A stretch of 64,000 nucleotides of DNA from Pontibacter akesuensis (GCF_001611675.1 NZ_CP014766.1:1674001-1738000), one strand, 5' to 3'. Numbered from the stretch's first letter, positions 42,742-51,690 are shown. The notes: generated by a model from the sequence alone, not told the origin. Numbers and translations are program-made.

Positions 42742-43140
42742 TTAGATACGTTGTACTTCACAGTTCCAGCGCAACGCAAGCTATTATGCTGCTGTTTTAA
42801 GCCGGTAGTATACAAAGATAATAAAATCCACTTGCTGCACCCGGCTCCGGTGGCAGTTGGTTTACCGGTGTTGGTAAATAAGGTGCGTTTACATTCGTTT
42901 AAGTTTACGGTTGGTTTGCCTTAAGTGAAAGCTTCGTTGTTTTAGTCTGATTGCGCTTCTACCAAGATCCTTTCAGGATGACAAATGGGAGTAGGAGAAG
43001 TGAATCAGGAAAAGGCCGGTTAGTGACTCCGCAGAAGCATGAACATCCCCCTGCCCCCTTCAAAGGGGGACTACCCCTCCCCAACCCTCCCCTAAAAGCA
43101 GGGGAGGGAGTTAGGCTGAAGCTCCGCCAGCAGTGGCTAT
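42742..43140. other. Repeat-rich gap before repeat copy 3
   Basis: There is no gene. It contains an extended ATCCTTTCAGGATGACA repeat (42963-43003), then GC-rich hairpins at 43043-43071 (CCCCCTTCAAAGGGGG) and 43073-43111 (CCCTCCCCTAAAAGCAGGGG). Confidence 0.7.
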
Positions 43141-43427
43141 TTGAACTTATTCCAGTCCTTGGGTTGAGCGCCTTGTGCATGTTGCGGTGCCCGTAAGGGC
43201 AGCCCGCAGCGGAGCGAGGAGCAGCTTCAGGCGCACAGCGCGATGCCCGAGGACGAGGCCTTGCGGCCGTGAGCGCTCTAAAGCCAAAGGTAAAACAGTA
43301 GGTATTTGGGAGCTGGAGGATGAGCTGTGGCTAGAAAGAATGGCTTGTCTGAAGTTGCGAAAGCGGCGGCAAAGCAAAGTATGACAGAAGCCTTTAAAGG
43401 CACAAGCGGACGCTTGCGCCAGATAAT
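43141..43427. repeat. Dispersed 300-bp repeat, copy 3
   Basis: Same orientation and order of landmarks as copy 1: CCAGTCCTTGGGTTGAGCGC, GCCC-GTAA-GGGC hairpin, GCGATGCCCGAGGACGAGGC, GCGGCCGTGAGCGCT, GGTATTTGGGAGCTGGAGGA and the terminal hairpin CAAGCGGACGCTTG. It is about 17 bp shorter than copy 1. A minus-strand frame encodes SSQIPTVLPLALERSRPQGL, close to those in copies 1 and 2. Confidence 0.85.
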
Positions 43428-43719
43428 GTATGGTTGCAACAAGTATAGCGACCTTCAAGCAAGTATAGCAGTGTCTAACCAAGTGTGGCTTTTCAAGTCG
43501 GTTGAGTTGCAAACTCAACATCATAGTAAGACACAAGTCTGAAGACTTTCGCCAGAGGGAGCCAGTGGAAATTTAAAGAGAAATCCCCGCTAAAAGGAGC
43601 AAGAGTGAGTAATCGCATACTTTGGCTCCCTCTGGCGCCACTCCACGCTGTTTCTTCTGAAGTATATTTTTTGGATTGCACTGAATTCGGTTACTTTGTG
43701 CCAGACTTTAAATTAGCGT
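43428..43719. other. Inverted repeats upstream of tdh
   Basis: Contains a hairpin GTTGAGTT-GCA-AACTCAAC (43501-43519). A perfect 15-bp inverted repeat CGCCAGAGGGAGCCA/TGGCTCCCTCTGGCG (43550-43564 and 43623-43637) flanks 58 bp. Three AAGTATA motifs also occur. TTACTTTG near 43690 may be the tdh -7 element with one base less spacing. Confidence 0.65.
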
Positions 43720-44694
43720 ATGGCAAACACAAGTGACACCGTATTAGTGATAGGCGCCTGCGGGCAGTTAGGTTCTGAGCTCACTATGGAACTGCGCCAG
43801 ATGTATGGAGAGGCAAACGTGGTGGCAGCAGACATCGCACCGCCCAAGCAAGCCGATCTACGCGACTCAGGCCCTTTTGAGAAGGTGGATGTACTGGACA
43901 AAAATGTATTGGCTGATCTTGCCGCCAAGTATAAATTCAAGCAGATTTACCACCTGGCCGCTGTGCTTTCGGCCACTGGCGAGAAGAACCCGAAATTTGC
44001 CTGGAAGCTGAACATGGACGGCCTCTTTAATGTGCTGGACCTGGCGCTGGAGCATAAGGTAGGCAAAGTATACTGGCCAAGCTCTATCGCCGTTTTCGGT
44101 CCGAGCACCCCGCGCCAGAACACGCCGCAGCAAACCATCATGGACCCGAACACCGTGTACGGCATCAGCAAGCAGGCTGGTGAGCGTTGGTGTGAGTACT
44201 ATTTCCAGAAGTATGGCCTGGATGTGCGCAGCCTGCGCTACCCCGGCCTGATCGGTTACAAAGCCCTACCCGGCGGCGGCACCACCGATTACGCCGTCGA
44301 TATTTACCACAAGGCACTGGAGGGCGAAACGTTTGAGTGCTTCTTGAGCGAAAACACGTACCTGCCGATGATGTATATGCCGGATGCCCTTAAGGCGACT
44401 CTGGATTTGATGCACGCCCCGGCGGCGCAGGTAAAGGTGCGTGATTCGTACAACCTAAGCGCCATGAGTTTCTCGCCAAAAGAGATTGCGGCCTCCATCA
44501 AACAGCACATCCCGGATTTCGAGATAGTTTACAAGCCGGACGCGCGCCAGCAGATTGCCGATTCCTGGCCGCAGAGCATCGATGACAGCGCGGCACAGCA
44601 GGATTGGGGCTGGAGCCCGAACTACAGTCTGGACGCCATGACCGAGGACATGCTGCTGAACCTGAAGAAAATGAAGGAGGAGCAGGCGGTATAG
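43720..44694 (+). CDS. tdh: L-threonine 3-dehydrogenase, short-chain/epimerase type
   Basis: A 324-residue extended SDR enzyme. The NAD motif is GACGQLG (12-18). The catalytic Tyr147 and Lys151 are in TVYGISKQ, with Ser in WPSSIAVFG. The whole length matches the NAD-dependent epimerase-like threonine dehydrogenases described from Flavobacterium and metazoa, not the zinc-dependent type. It oxidises threonine to 2-amino-3-oxobutyrate, the substrate of the Kbl encoded nearby. A perfect terminator follows. Confidence 0.9.
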   Translation: MANTSDTVLVIGACGQLGSELTMELRQMYGEANVVAADIAPPKQADLRDSGPFEKVDVLDKNVLADLAAKYKFKQIYHLAAVLSATGEKNPKFAWKLNMDGLFNVLDLALEHKVGKVYWPSSIAVFGPSTPRQNTPQQTIMDPNTVYGISKQAGERWCEYYFQKYGLDVRSLRYPGLIGYKALPGGGTTDYAVDIYHKALEGETFECFLSENTYLPMMYMPDALKATLDLMHAPAAQVKVRDSYNLSAMSFSPKEIAASIKQHIPDFEIVYKPDARQQIADSWPQSIDDSAAQQDWGWSPNYSLDAMTEDMLLNLKKMKEEQAV

Positions 44695-44712
44695 CACTGT
44701 TCTCCTAAAGTA

Positions 44713-44758
44713 TAAAACAGAAAAGGCGATGCACAACAGCATCGCCTTTTCTGTTTTA
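44713..44758 (+). terminator. Terminator with perfect 20-bp stem after tdh
   Basis: The arms 44713-44732 and 44739-44758 are exact complements (AAGGCGATGC/GCATCGCCTT core). T/A-rich ends make it usable on both strands. Confidence 0.92.
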
Positions 44759-44810
44759 GCCCCAACCTTGCACCGCCGACGCAGTTTATACTTGCAGTAA
44801 ACCATAAAGT

Positions 44811-45539
44811 ATGATCGTAAACCCGATACCCGAAGGCTGGGAGGTGATTTACCAGCAGGCACACGGCATGCTGGCGGCGCAGCTGGCCTATTACCTGCAG
44901 CCCGAACTGCAGTGCGGCCACTGGGTAGAGACCCTGGTGGCCATTGCCAACCACGATAACCGCCAGCGCACCTGGCGCGGCAAAGACGGCCTGACACCCG
45001 CCGGCGCGCCTGCAGATTTCACCCTTCAGCCCAACACACTGGAGCAAGCCAGGGCACTGATGGATGCGGTCCGTTTCCAGAGCCGCTGGGCAGCCATGCT
45101 CACTTCTATGCACATGAGCTACCTCTACGAGAGCCGCCGTGGCGAGAGCAAGGAGACCAATGCGTTTCTGGATGCGCAGCAGGAACTGCAGAAGAACTGC
45201 CGCCAAAGCCTCCGCATCTCCCATAAACAGGCAGCACGGGCCTACGCCATCATGCAATGGAGCGATCGCCTCTCGCTTATACTTTGCCGCAACGAACTGC
45301 CCGCCGATGCGCGTGAACTGGAGATCACCACCGGCCCCGATGCCCAGGTATACTTCGTGAAACAGCTGGAGAATGAGCAAATAACTATAACGCCCTGGCC
45401 CTTTACGCCGAAACAACTGGAGGTGCAGGTGGAGTACCGGGTGCTGGAGCAACTGCAGTTTAAAGACGACGCGGAACTGGCTCAGGCACTCCAACAGGCG
45501 GAGGTGAGGTATAAAACGTGGCGCTTTAGCAAAGCATAG
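44811..45539 (+). CDS. DUF3891 family protein
   Basis: A 242-residue soluble protein. The pattern MIVNPIPEGWEVIYQQAHGMLAAQLA at the start, then VAIANHDNRQRTW and MHMSYLYESRRGE, is characteristic of DUF3891, which has several conserved His and Asp residues as in HD-type or haem/metal-binding helical proteins. The reaction is unknown. It stands alone, with a terminator on each side. Confidence 0.85.
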   Translation: MIVNPIPEGWEVIYQQAHGMLAAQLAYYLQPELQCGHWVETLVAIANHDNRQRTWRGKDGLTPAGAPADFTLQPNTLEQARALMDAVRFQSRWAAMLTSMHMSYLYESRRGESKETNAFLDAQQELQKNCRQSLRISHKQAARAYAIMQWSDRLSLILCRNELPADARELEITTGPDAQVYFVKQLENEQITITPWPFTPKQLEVQVEYRVLEQLQFKDDAELAQALQQAEVRYKTWRFSKA

Positions 45540-45544
45540 CTGGG

Positions 45545-45572
45545 GCCGGCAAGATGTACTTGCCGGCTTTTA
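45545..45572 (+). terminator. Intrinsic terminator after DUF3891
   Basis: GCCGGCAAG pairs with CTTGCCGGC around ATGTA, then TTTTATTTTT. Confidence 0.92.
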
Positions 45573-45645
45573 TTTTTAACCAATTCCCTTTACGCTACGT
45601 CTATACTTGGGTAACAGAGGCACCCGGGGCTGCGAAGCAAACACT

Positions 45646-45963
45646 ATGACTATTACAGAATCGAACGATAACGACTTGAGAAGACTCATCTTTGAAAAAG
45701 AAAAGGTAGTGGTGAAATTCGTGGAGGAAGCCTGTCCCGTCTGCAAAACGCTGGCCCCTGCGTTCGCCCGTTTCTCGGCCGACCCCACCTTTAGTGATAT
45801 CACCTTTGTTCGTATGAATGCCTCCGAAAACCCTGTTTCCAGCAAAGAGGTGAAGATGACCGGCACGCCCTTTTTCGCCATTTACCGAAACGGCACTCTT
45901 GTAGACTGCGGCATCATCTCCACCGAGGCGGGTCTGGAAGAATTGCTGCTTCGGCTGAAATAG
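45646..45963 (+). CDS. Cytoplasmic thioredoxin-like protein (CPVC)
   Basis: A 105-residue single thioredoxin fold without signal peptide. The active site is EEACPVCKTLAP with Cys30 and Cys33. The cis-Pro motif is TGTPFFAIYRNG. It lacks the Trp before the CxxC usual in TrxA. The frame is open to a TTG at 45607; the ATG at 45646 is chosen. A general dithiol reductant role is likely. Confidence 0.88.
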   Translation: MTITESNDNDLRRLIFEKEKVVVKFVEEACPVCKTLAPAFARFSADPTFSDITFVRMNASENPVSSKEVKMTGTPFFAIYRNGTLVDCGIISTEAGLEELLLRLK

Positions 45964-46019
45964 CACCGACGCGAACTTAAAAGGAACGCCCCTCCTGTGC
46001 TAGCTGTTGTGAAGAACCT

Positions 46020-47507
46020 ATGCTAACTTGCGCCGCTTTTTTAACAGCTAAAACTTTGCGTACACCATCCATACCACACCTGCTGCTGCTTTTGCTAGTG
46101 GCCCTGGGCTTTACCCTGTCCGGCTGCTCCAGCACCGAAACACTGAACACAACTGCCCCGGCGGCACTTGCCCCGGCTGACGCTGCCTATCAGCCGCAGC
46201 TTTCCTCTATTTCTGTGCCCGTTTCCATATCTATTGCGGCCATGGAGGAGCGGGTGAACCAGGAGGTGGCCAACCTACTCTACAAAGACACCAACCTGAA
46301 CGATGATAATGTTGCCCTGACGGTTACCCGGAAAGGACGAATGAGCATCCGCGCTGAAAAAGACCGGATATACTTCTCTGTGCCGCTGCACATTTACGCC
46401 AAAGGCCGGTGGAACTGGTCGCCGTGCAAAATCTGCCCTTCCATAGACAAAACCGAGGATACCAGCTTTGATGTGGTGATCAACACCGAAAGCAAAGTGC
46501 GCCTGACGGATGACTACCGCATCAGCACCTTCTCGAGCGGCGATTTTGAGTGGGGCGACACCAAGCCGGTGCTGGAGTTGGGCCCACTCAAAATAGGCCT
46601 TGCCCGCTTTGTGGAGCCTGCGCTGCGCAACCAGATGAACACACTCTCCAAACAATTGGACACAGAGCTACAGCGCCGCCTGGACATGAAGAAGTATGTG
46701 CAGGAGGCCTGGCTACTGCTGCAGCAGCCCGTGAAACTGGACGAGGCTATGAACGCCTGGCTTACCGTAGTACCGAAGGAGGTGCGCATGGCGCCGCTGC
46801 AGGCAAAGAACGGCATGCTAAGCACGCGTCTCGGCATCACCTCTTACATCACCGTTACTACCAATGGCAAGCCTGTTACGCAGCTGAACCGCAACCTGCC
46901 CAAGCTGATCGTGGACAGCCACATGAGCGATGAGATACAGGTGGGCCTGACCGCCAATATTCCGTATGCCCACGCCAGCAAGCTGTTGCAGGAGCAGGTG
47001 GCAAAGAAAACATACACGTTTGATGAGGGCAAGAGCCAGCTTACCGTGAATGAGGCAGCCATTTCGCCAAATGGGGAGCAGTTGGTGCTGATGCTGGATG
47101 TGAACGGCAAGACCAAAGCAGGCCTGTTCACCAAGAAGATTGTGGGCAAAGTATACCTGCGCGGCACGCCCTACTACGACACCGCCTCAGCTTCTATCCG
47201 GCTGCGCGACGTGGACTATGACCTGGAGACAAAAGACAGGCTGCTTAACACGGCTAGCTGGCTGGCAAAAAACAAGTTTATCGACATGATTCAGGAGCAG
47301 GTGAATATTCCGGTGAAGGGAGAACTGGAAAACGCCCGCAGGATGCTGCAGGCGACGCTTGACACCCAGGGCCGGGTGCATGAGTCGGTGCTGCTTCGCG
47401 GCAATATCACCTCCGTAACACCCGACAACATTTACCTGACCCCGCAGGGCATCAAAGCCGTGGTGAATGCCAAAGGAACACTAACAGCCACGGTGGATAA
47501 TTTGTAA
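46020..47507 (+). CDS. DUF4403 family lipoprotein
   Basis: A 495-residue lipoprotein. The signal ends at LSGC, followed by Ser/Ala/Pro linker sequence. The long body has repeated beta-rich segments (VSISIAAMEERVNQEVANLL, then KVRLTDDYRISTF, then VKGELENARRMLQATLD). This matches DUF4403, whose members resemble lipid-binding TULIP/BPI-like folds at the envelope. Function is unproven. The ATG at 46020 gives an N-terminus with extra residues before the signal core. A TTG 12 codons in would give a more typical signal peptide. Confidence 0.83.
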   Translation: MLTCAAFLTAKTLRTPSIPHLLLLLLVALGFTLSGCSSTETLNTTAPAALAPADAAYQPQLSSISVPVSISIAAMEERVNQEVANLLYKDTNLNDDNVALTVTRKGRMSIRAEKDRIYFSVPLHIYAKGRWNWSPCKICPSIDKTEDTSFDVVINTESKVRLTDDYRISTFSSGDFEWGDTKPVLELGPLKIGLARFVEPALRNQMNTLSKQLDTELQRRLDMKKYVQEAWLLLQQPVKLDEAMNAWLTVVPKEVRMAPLQAKNGMLSTRLGITSYITVTTNGKPVTQLNRNLPKLIVDSHMSDEIQVGLTANIPYAHASKLLQEQVAKKTYTFDEGKSQLTVNEAAISPNGEQLVLMLDVNGKTKAGLFTKKIVGKVYLRGTPYYDTASASIRLRDVDYDLETKDRLLNTASWLAKNKFIDMIQEQVNIPVKGELENARRMLQATLDTQGRVHESVLLRGNITSVTPDNIYLTPQGIKAVVNAKGTLTATVDNL

Positions 47508-47594
47508 GCATTCCCCGTAGCCCAGTATTTATCTGAAGTGCGAGGCATACCAAGCTGCTCAACCCAAGTTAGCAAGCAGCCCTGTAGCTAATGT

Positions 47595-47789
47595 TTATGC
47601 TATAAAAATGCCGAACAGCAGCGAGAAAAGAAAGACAGAAATGGCGATCGCTCCCCATTCAATGCGCCTTCGGAAAGCCCTTTCCTTCAAGTTCGGATCT
47701 GAGTGACTATATAAGTTCAGCTTGTTCGGCTTTGCTTTTTTCCTCGACTTCTCTCTTGGGGTGTATGGGGCTTCTTTTGTTAGCATCAA
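47595..47789 (-). CDS. Small basic protein with C-terminal membrane helix
   Basis: A 64-residue frame. The first 40 residues are highly basic (PREKSRKKAKPNKL). A single helix (WGAIAISVFLFSLLFGIFIA) ends the protein, giving a tail-anchored design. No family is recognised. The codon pattern is like the neighbours, but with no other evidence it is only probable. Confidence 0.5.
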   Translation of the reverse strand: MMLTKEAPYTPREKSRKKAKPNKLNLYSHSDPNLKERAFRRRIEWGAIAISVFLFSLLFGIFIA

Positions 47790-47989
47790 ATGTATCTTTA
47801 AAAAGGCATACTAGCACAAAACAAATATAGTTTAAAAATATATATAAAAAACCCTTATTCCGATTTTACGCGATATTCAGGAGTAAGACAGCATTAAATT
47901 ATCCACCTTAAGTAGCAACTGCAGGTGCACAAGGTTTTTCCGGTCGCCATGCGTGTAGATAAAGAGCCTGTCAAAGTATAAAAGCAAAA

Positions 47990-48017
47990 GGGGGCTGCTA
48001 TCAATATAGCAGCCCCC
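47990..48017. terminator. Terminator before the LolA-like gene (minus)
   Basis: GGGGGCTGCTAT/ATAGCAGCCCCC is a perfect 12-bp stem around CAAT. T-rich sequence follows on the minus strand. Confidence 0.85.
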
Positions 48018-48070
48018 TTCTTCGCAAGAAAGTTAATCTGGAGTTTAACGTCTAGCAGTTTAGCACCTGG

Positions 48071-48814
48071 TTAGAGCTTTTCCACAGGCGTTGGACTGTT
48101 GAAAACGGCATCCGGCACGTTGGCGGGCGCGGCAATGTTGAACAGCTCGAAGTCGCTTTGCGGGTTGCTTCGGTCGCTGGCCAGCTTTATTTTACCGAAG
48201 TCCTGGTAGTTGCTCCAGCGGCGGGTGAAGGCGGGCTCCGCGTCGTCAAACTTTCTAAAAAACGCCCACTGCGTTACCAGCCCCTTGTCTTTGTCCACCC
48301 ACACATGGTACTTGTTCTGCGGCGTGAGCCCCACCTCCTCAAACGTCATCTGCAGCACGTCGGCCTTGGCGCCATCTATGGTTTGCTCTTCGCCCACGTA
48401 CTTCAGCGTCACGCCCGGGTCCTGCAGCTTAAAGGGCATCACCAGCCAGTACGAGTTGTTGATCCAGAGGGCATAGGCGCGGTCCAGCATTTTCTGTTTG
48501 GTGGCCGGGTCCTGCACCTCCTGCCCCTCCACGTATACTTTCCCGTCTTTGGTTTGGGTGTTGATCACGGCTACCAGACTGTCCATTTCCCAGCGGAAGC
48601 GGTTGTCCTTCTTGTCCCAGATCTGGTACTGGTCGTTAAAGGTCCAGGCAAGGAAACGGGTTTTCTTCCAGTTCTTCTCGCCGCCCATATTCTTCATCAC
48701 CTTATCTGCGACGGATTTGGCTTTGGCGTCGGTTTGCTGTGCGGTGGCCGCCGTAAAGGGAAGCGCCAGCAGGCACAGAAACAGCAGCTGTTTTATCAGG
48801 TTTTTCAAAAGCAT
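48071..48814 (-). CDS. Exported LolA-fold-like protein (possibly DUF6503)
   Basis: A 247-residue protein with a signal peptide ending AQQ (LKNLIKQLLFLCLLALPFTA). The mature part opens with DKVMKNMGGEKNWKKTRFLAWTF and continues as an incomplete barrel with many aromatic residues, like outer-membrane lipoprotein-sorting (LolA/LolB) folds. I loosely associate it with DUF6503. No catalytic residues are visible. Probably a periplasmic lipid or lipoprotein binder. Confidence 0.7.
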   Translation of the reverse strand: MLLKNLIKQLLFLCLLALPFTAATAQQTDAKAKSVADKVMKNMGGEKNWKKTRFLAWTFNDQYQIWDKKDNRFRWEMDSLVAVINTQTKDGKVYVEGQEVQDPATKQKMLDRAYALWINNSYWLVMPFKLQDPGVTLKYVGEEQTIDGAKADVLQMTFEEVGLTPQNKYHVWVDKDKGLVTQWAFFRKFDDAEPAFTRRWSNYQDFGKIKLASDRSNPQSDFELFNIAAPANVPDAVFNSPTPVEKL

Positions 48815-48957
48815 CTGGTGTAGTTGAGGTTGTGCCCTAAGATACGCATTAACCCCTATACTAGATGCCGCTCCAGCCGCTATACGCCAATCTGTTTTTC
48901 AACCCAAGCAGGATGTGCCCCGTATTCAAAAGCCACAACAGAAACTGATAAGTGCCT

Positions 48958-49920
48958 ATGGCTAATTATACTCTTGGTGGAATCTTTCAGCTTATTAAAG
49001 CGTCCGGTTCCGAGTTCATGGAAAACAATTCGTTGCGGCTCGGGGCGGCACTGGCATTCAACGCCATTTTCTCCATTCCCCCGCTGCTCCTGATCATTAT
49101 AAAAGCGGCAGGCTATTTTTTCGGGGAAAAGGCGGTATCGGGCGAGTTGGAGCACCAGGTAGCCGTTGCTATGGGCCCGAAGGCAGCGGAAGAGGTGCAA
49201 ACTATGGTGCAAAACGCCAGCATGAACGATTCTTCCGGCTGGGCACTATGGGTGGGCATCGGCACACTTATTTTCGCCTCCACCACCTTCTTCGTTACGC
49301 TGCAGCAGTCGCTTAACAGCGTCTGGAACCTGAAGGTAAAGCCCACGAGCGGCATCATGCGTATGGCCAAAGAGCGCCTTTTCTCTTTTGGCCTGATTCT
49401 GAGCATCTCGCTGCTCATGCTGATTTCCCTGGTGCTAAGTGCCGCGGTGGCCGTGCTCAGCAACTACCTCTCTGATCTGCTGCCTGGCATTGGGGTGTGG
49501 GTGATCAAGCTGATCGACTTTGCCGTTTCCGTTGGCATCATCACGCTGCTGTTCGGGCTGATCTTCAAATTCCTCCCTGACGGCAACATCCGCTGGAAAG
49601 ACACCCTCATTGGTGCCCTGATCACGGCTATCCTGTTTACACTCGGCAAGTTGCTCATCAGCTGGTACATCGGCACCTCCGATCCTGGATCTGCCTATGG
49701 CGCAGCAGGCTCTATTATCATCATACTTGTCTGGATCTACTACTCCTCCATGATCGTGTTTTTCGGGGCGGAGTTCACGCAGCAGTACGCCGAACGCTAT
49801 GGCGTGCCTATTTCGCCGAAGCCACATGCTGTTTTTGTAGAGGAGCGTGAGGTAACCGACAAACCGGCAGACCGCAAGGGAACAGGAAGGCCTCCGGCCG
49901 AAGGCAGGTATGAGGGCTAA
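48958..49920 (+). CDS. YihY/BrkB family membrane protein
   Basis: A 320-residue protein with six hydrophobic helices. It has the family features: NNSLRLGAALAFNAIFSIPPLLLIII early, the FASTTFFVTLQQSLNSVWNLK block and, late, SAYGAAGSIIIILVWIYYSSMIVFFGAEFTQ. Function in this family (formerly mis-assigned as RNase BN) is unknown, possibly transport. A GTG at 48952 is in frame, but the ATG at 48958 is preferred. The strong terminator follows. Confidence 0.93.
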   Translation: MANYTLGGIFQLIKASGSEFMENNSLRLGAALAFNAIFSIPPLLLIIIKAAGYFFGEKAVSGELEHQVAVAMGPKAAEEVQTMVQNASMNDSSGWALWVGIGTLIFASTTFFVTLQQSLNSVWNLKVKPTSGIMRMAKERLFSFGLILSISLLMLISLVLSAAVAVLSNYLSDLLPGIGVWVIKLIDFAVSVGIITLLFGLIFKFLPDGNIRWKDTLIGALITAILFTLGKLLISWYIGTSDPGSAYGAAGSIIIILVWIYYSSMIVFFGAEFTQQYAERYGVPISPKPHAVFVEEREVTDKPADRKGTGRPPAEGRYEG

Positions 49921-49967
49921 TCTGGCGTAGCACGACACATATAGCACGATTCTCTGTACAAATCCAT

Positions 49968-50031
49968 AAAAGCCGAAAGCGGCTCCTGCAAGTATGGCAG
50001 GAGCCGCTTTCGGCTTTTATACTTAAGTATA
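49968..50031. terminator. 22-bp perfect terminator followed by TATACTTAAGTATA palindrome
   Basis: Arms 49968-49989 and 49997-50018 match exactly (CCGAAAGCGGCTCCTGC core). The 7-nt loop is AAGTATG. The right arm merges into the 14-bp palindrome TATACTTAAGTATA at 50018-50031. The dispersed motif therefore appears in both the loop and the tail. Confidence 0.92.
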
Positions 50032-50079
50032 GCTGACTCCTCTTTTGTCTTGCTACCTGATACGTGTGTCGTGATACGT

Positions 50080-51153
50080 TTATGCGGGCTGCTTTTCCTT
50101 CACGGCCAGTTGTCCGCAGGCGGCGTCGATGTCTTTGCCACGGCTACGGCGCACGTTTACCTGCAGGCCTCTATCCGCTAAATAGTAGATAAACTTCTGC
50201 ATGCGGTCTTCGTCCGTGTTCTGGAAGTCAGCGTTCTCAATAGGGTTGTATTCTATGAGGTTGATCTTGCAGGGGATTATCTTGGAAAAGCGCAGCAGAT
50301 CCTCGGCATCCTGCACCGTATCGTTGAAATTCTCGAATACAATGTACTCATACGTTACTTTGCGGCCGGTTACCTCGTGGTAGTATTTCAGCGCGTCCGT
50401 CAGGGCCTCCAGCGAATTGGTCTCGTTGATGGGCATGATCTGGTTGCGCTTCTCATCGTTTGCCGCGTGCAGCGACAAAGCAAGGTTCGCCTTGATACCG
50501 TCATCCGCCATCTTCTTGATCATCTTGGCAATACCGGCTGTACTTACGGTGATGCGACGCGCGGCCATGCCCAGGCCATCATGAGCCGTGATGCGCTCGA
50601 TGCTCTTCATGACGTTGGCGTAGTTCAGCAAAGGCTCGCCCATTCCCATGTACACGATGTTGCTCAGCGGCTGCCCGTACTGGCGCAGGCTCTGCTCGTT
50701 AATACGCACTACCTGGTCGTAGATCTCGGCAGCGTCGATGTTGCGGACACGGTCCATGTAGCCGGTGGCGCAGAACTTGCAGGTGAGCGAGCAACCCACC
50801 TGGCTACTCACACAGGCTGTTTTGCGCTCATCGTGCGGAATCAGCACGCCTTCTACAATATTGTTGTCGTGCAGCTTAAAGGCTGACTTGATGGTGCCGT
50901 CGTTGCTGATTTGCTCCGTGGCCACCTGCACCGAGTTGATCGCGAAATGCTGGTCCAGCTTCTCGCGCAGGGCCAGGCTCACGTTGTTCATCTCCGTGAA
51001 CGACCGTGCAGAGTGCTTCCAAAGCCACTCGTATACTTGCTTGGCACGGAAAGGCTTCTCGCCCTGCTCCACAAACCAGGCCTTCAGGTCGTCCAGCGTT
51101 AGCTTCCGGATGTCCTTCTTATTCAGGATATTTAGTTCTGCAATCATACTCAT
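50080..51153 (-). CDS. rlmN: 23S rRNA (adenine(2503)-C(2))-methyltransferase
   Basis: A 357-residue radical SAM methyltransferase. The cluster motif CSLTCKFC has cysteines at 121, 125 and 128. GMGEPLLNYANVMKSI holds the SAM-binding GGE-like motif. The catalytic mono-methylated Cys lies in DIDAACGQL near the end. It also methylates tRNA A37. The acyl-CoA thioesterase gene ends 21 bp before its start, so the pair is probably cotranscribed. ATGs at 51153 and 51147 are both possible starts. Confidence 0.97.
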   Translation of the reverse strand: MSMIAELNILNKKDIRKLTLDDLKAWFVEQGEKPFRAKQVYEWLWKHSARSFTEMNNVSLALREKLDQHFAINSVQVATEQISNDGTIKSAFKLHDNNIVEGVLIPHDERKTACVSSQVGCSLTCKFCATGYMDRVRNIDAAEIYDQVVRINEQSLRQYGQPLSNIVYMGMGEPLLNYANVMKSIERITAHDGLGMAARRITVSTAGIAKMIKKMADDGIKANLALSLHAANDEKRNQIMPINETNSLEALTDALKYYHEVTGRKVTYEYIVFENFNDTVQDAEDLLRFSKIIPCKINLIEYNPIENADFQNTDEDRMQKFIYYLADRGLQVNVRRSRGKDIDAACGQLAVKEKQPA

Positions 51154-51174
51154 ACTGCAAAATTACAAAAATCC

Positions 51175-51603
51175 TTAGGCTTTAGTTTCAATCTTTGCCT
51201 TTACTTCGGCTGGCAGGCGCATTAGTTTACGCTCCTGGTAATTAAAGCACAGCATACCCGTTTTGGCACGGGCTACTTCTTTGCCGTTTTGCTTGGTGAT
51301 GTGGTAGGTGATGTCGAAACCATACTTGTTCAGGTCGTCAAATGCCATCTTTATACTTAAGGTGTCGCCATAGAAGCCTTCGCCTTTGTACTCAATGGCC
51401 ACATCGGCCATAATCATACTTGCACCGGCCAGTTCCAGCTCGCTCCAGCCGAAATGGCCCAGCAACTGCATGCGCGCTTCGTGAATGATGGAAAGCAGCG
51501 CATCGTTGCCGAGGTGATTTCCGTAATTCAGGTCGGTTACGCGCACCGGGATCTGCGTGGTGAAGTGCGCGTGATCGGGAATGTATACTTGTATTCTTGC
51601 CAT
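51175..51603 (-). CDS. Acyl-CoA thioesterase (hot-dog fold)
   Basis: A 142-residue single hot-dog protein of the YbgC/4HBT type. It opens with IPVRVTDLNYGNHLGNDALLSIIHEARMQLL, in which the Asp/Asn catalytic region (DLNYGNHLGN) is intact. SMIMADVAIEYKGEGFYGD forms the central strand. It should hydrolyse acyl-CoA, but the chain length is unknown. It lies directly upstream of rlmN. Confidence 0.9.
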   Translation of the reverse strand: MARIQVYIPDHAHFTTQIPVRVTDLNYGNHLGNDALLSIIHEARMQLLGHFGWSELELAGASMIMADVAIEYKGEGFYGDTLSIKMAFDDLNKYGFDITYHITKQNGKEVARAKTGMLCFNYQERKLMRLPAEVKAKIETKA

Positions 51604-51690
51604 TTTACGTATATGCAGCAGCGGCGCGTTGGTAACACCAGTTGCAGGCCGCCTGCCACCTGTTTATTTATAGATTATAAAATGAATATA

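Noticed and set aside
41711-42924. Long plus-strand ORFs (282 and 267 codons) opposite the repeat protein
   Set aside because: Antisense reading of a GC-rich repetitive gene gives long open Gly/Ala/Ser or Arg/Cys-rich frames. The minus frame has an ordered N-terminal domain and regular repeat units, so it is the real one.
47890-47910. Another DnaA-box-like site (TTATCCACC)
   Set aside because: A single site with one mismatch and no partner, as expected by chance.
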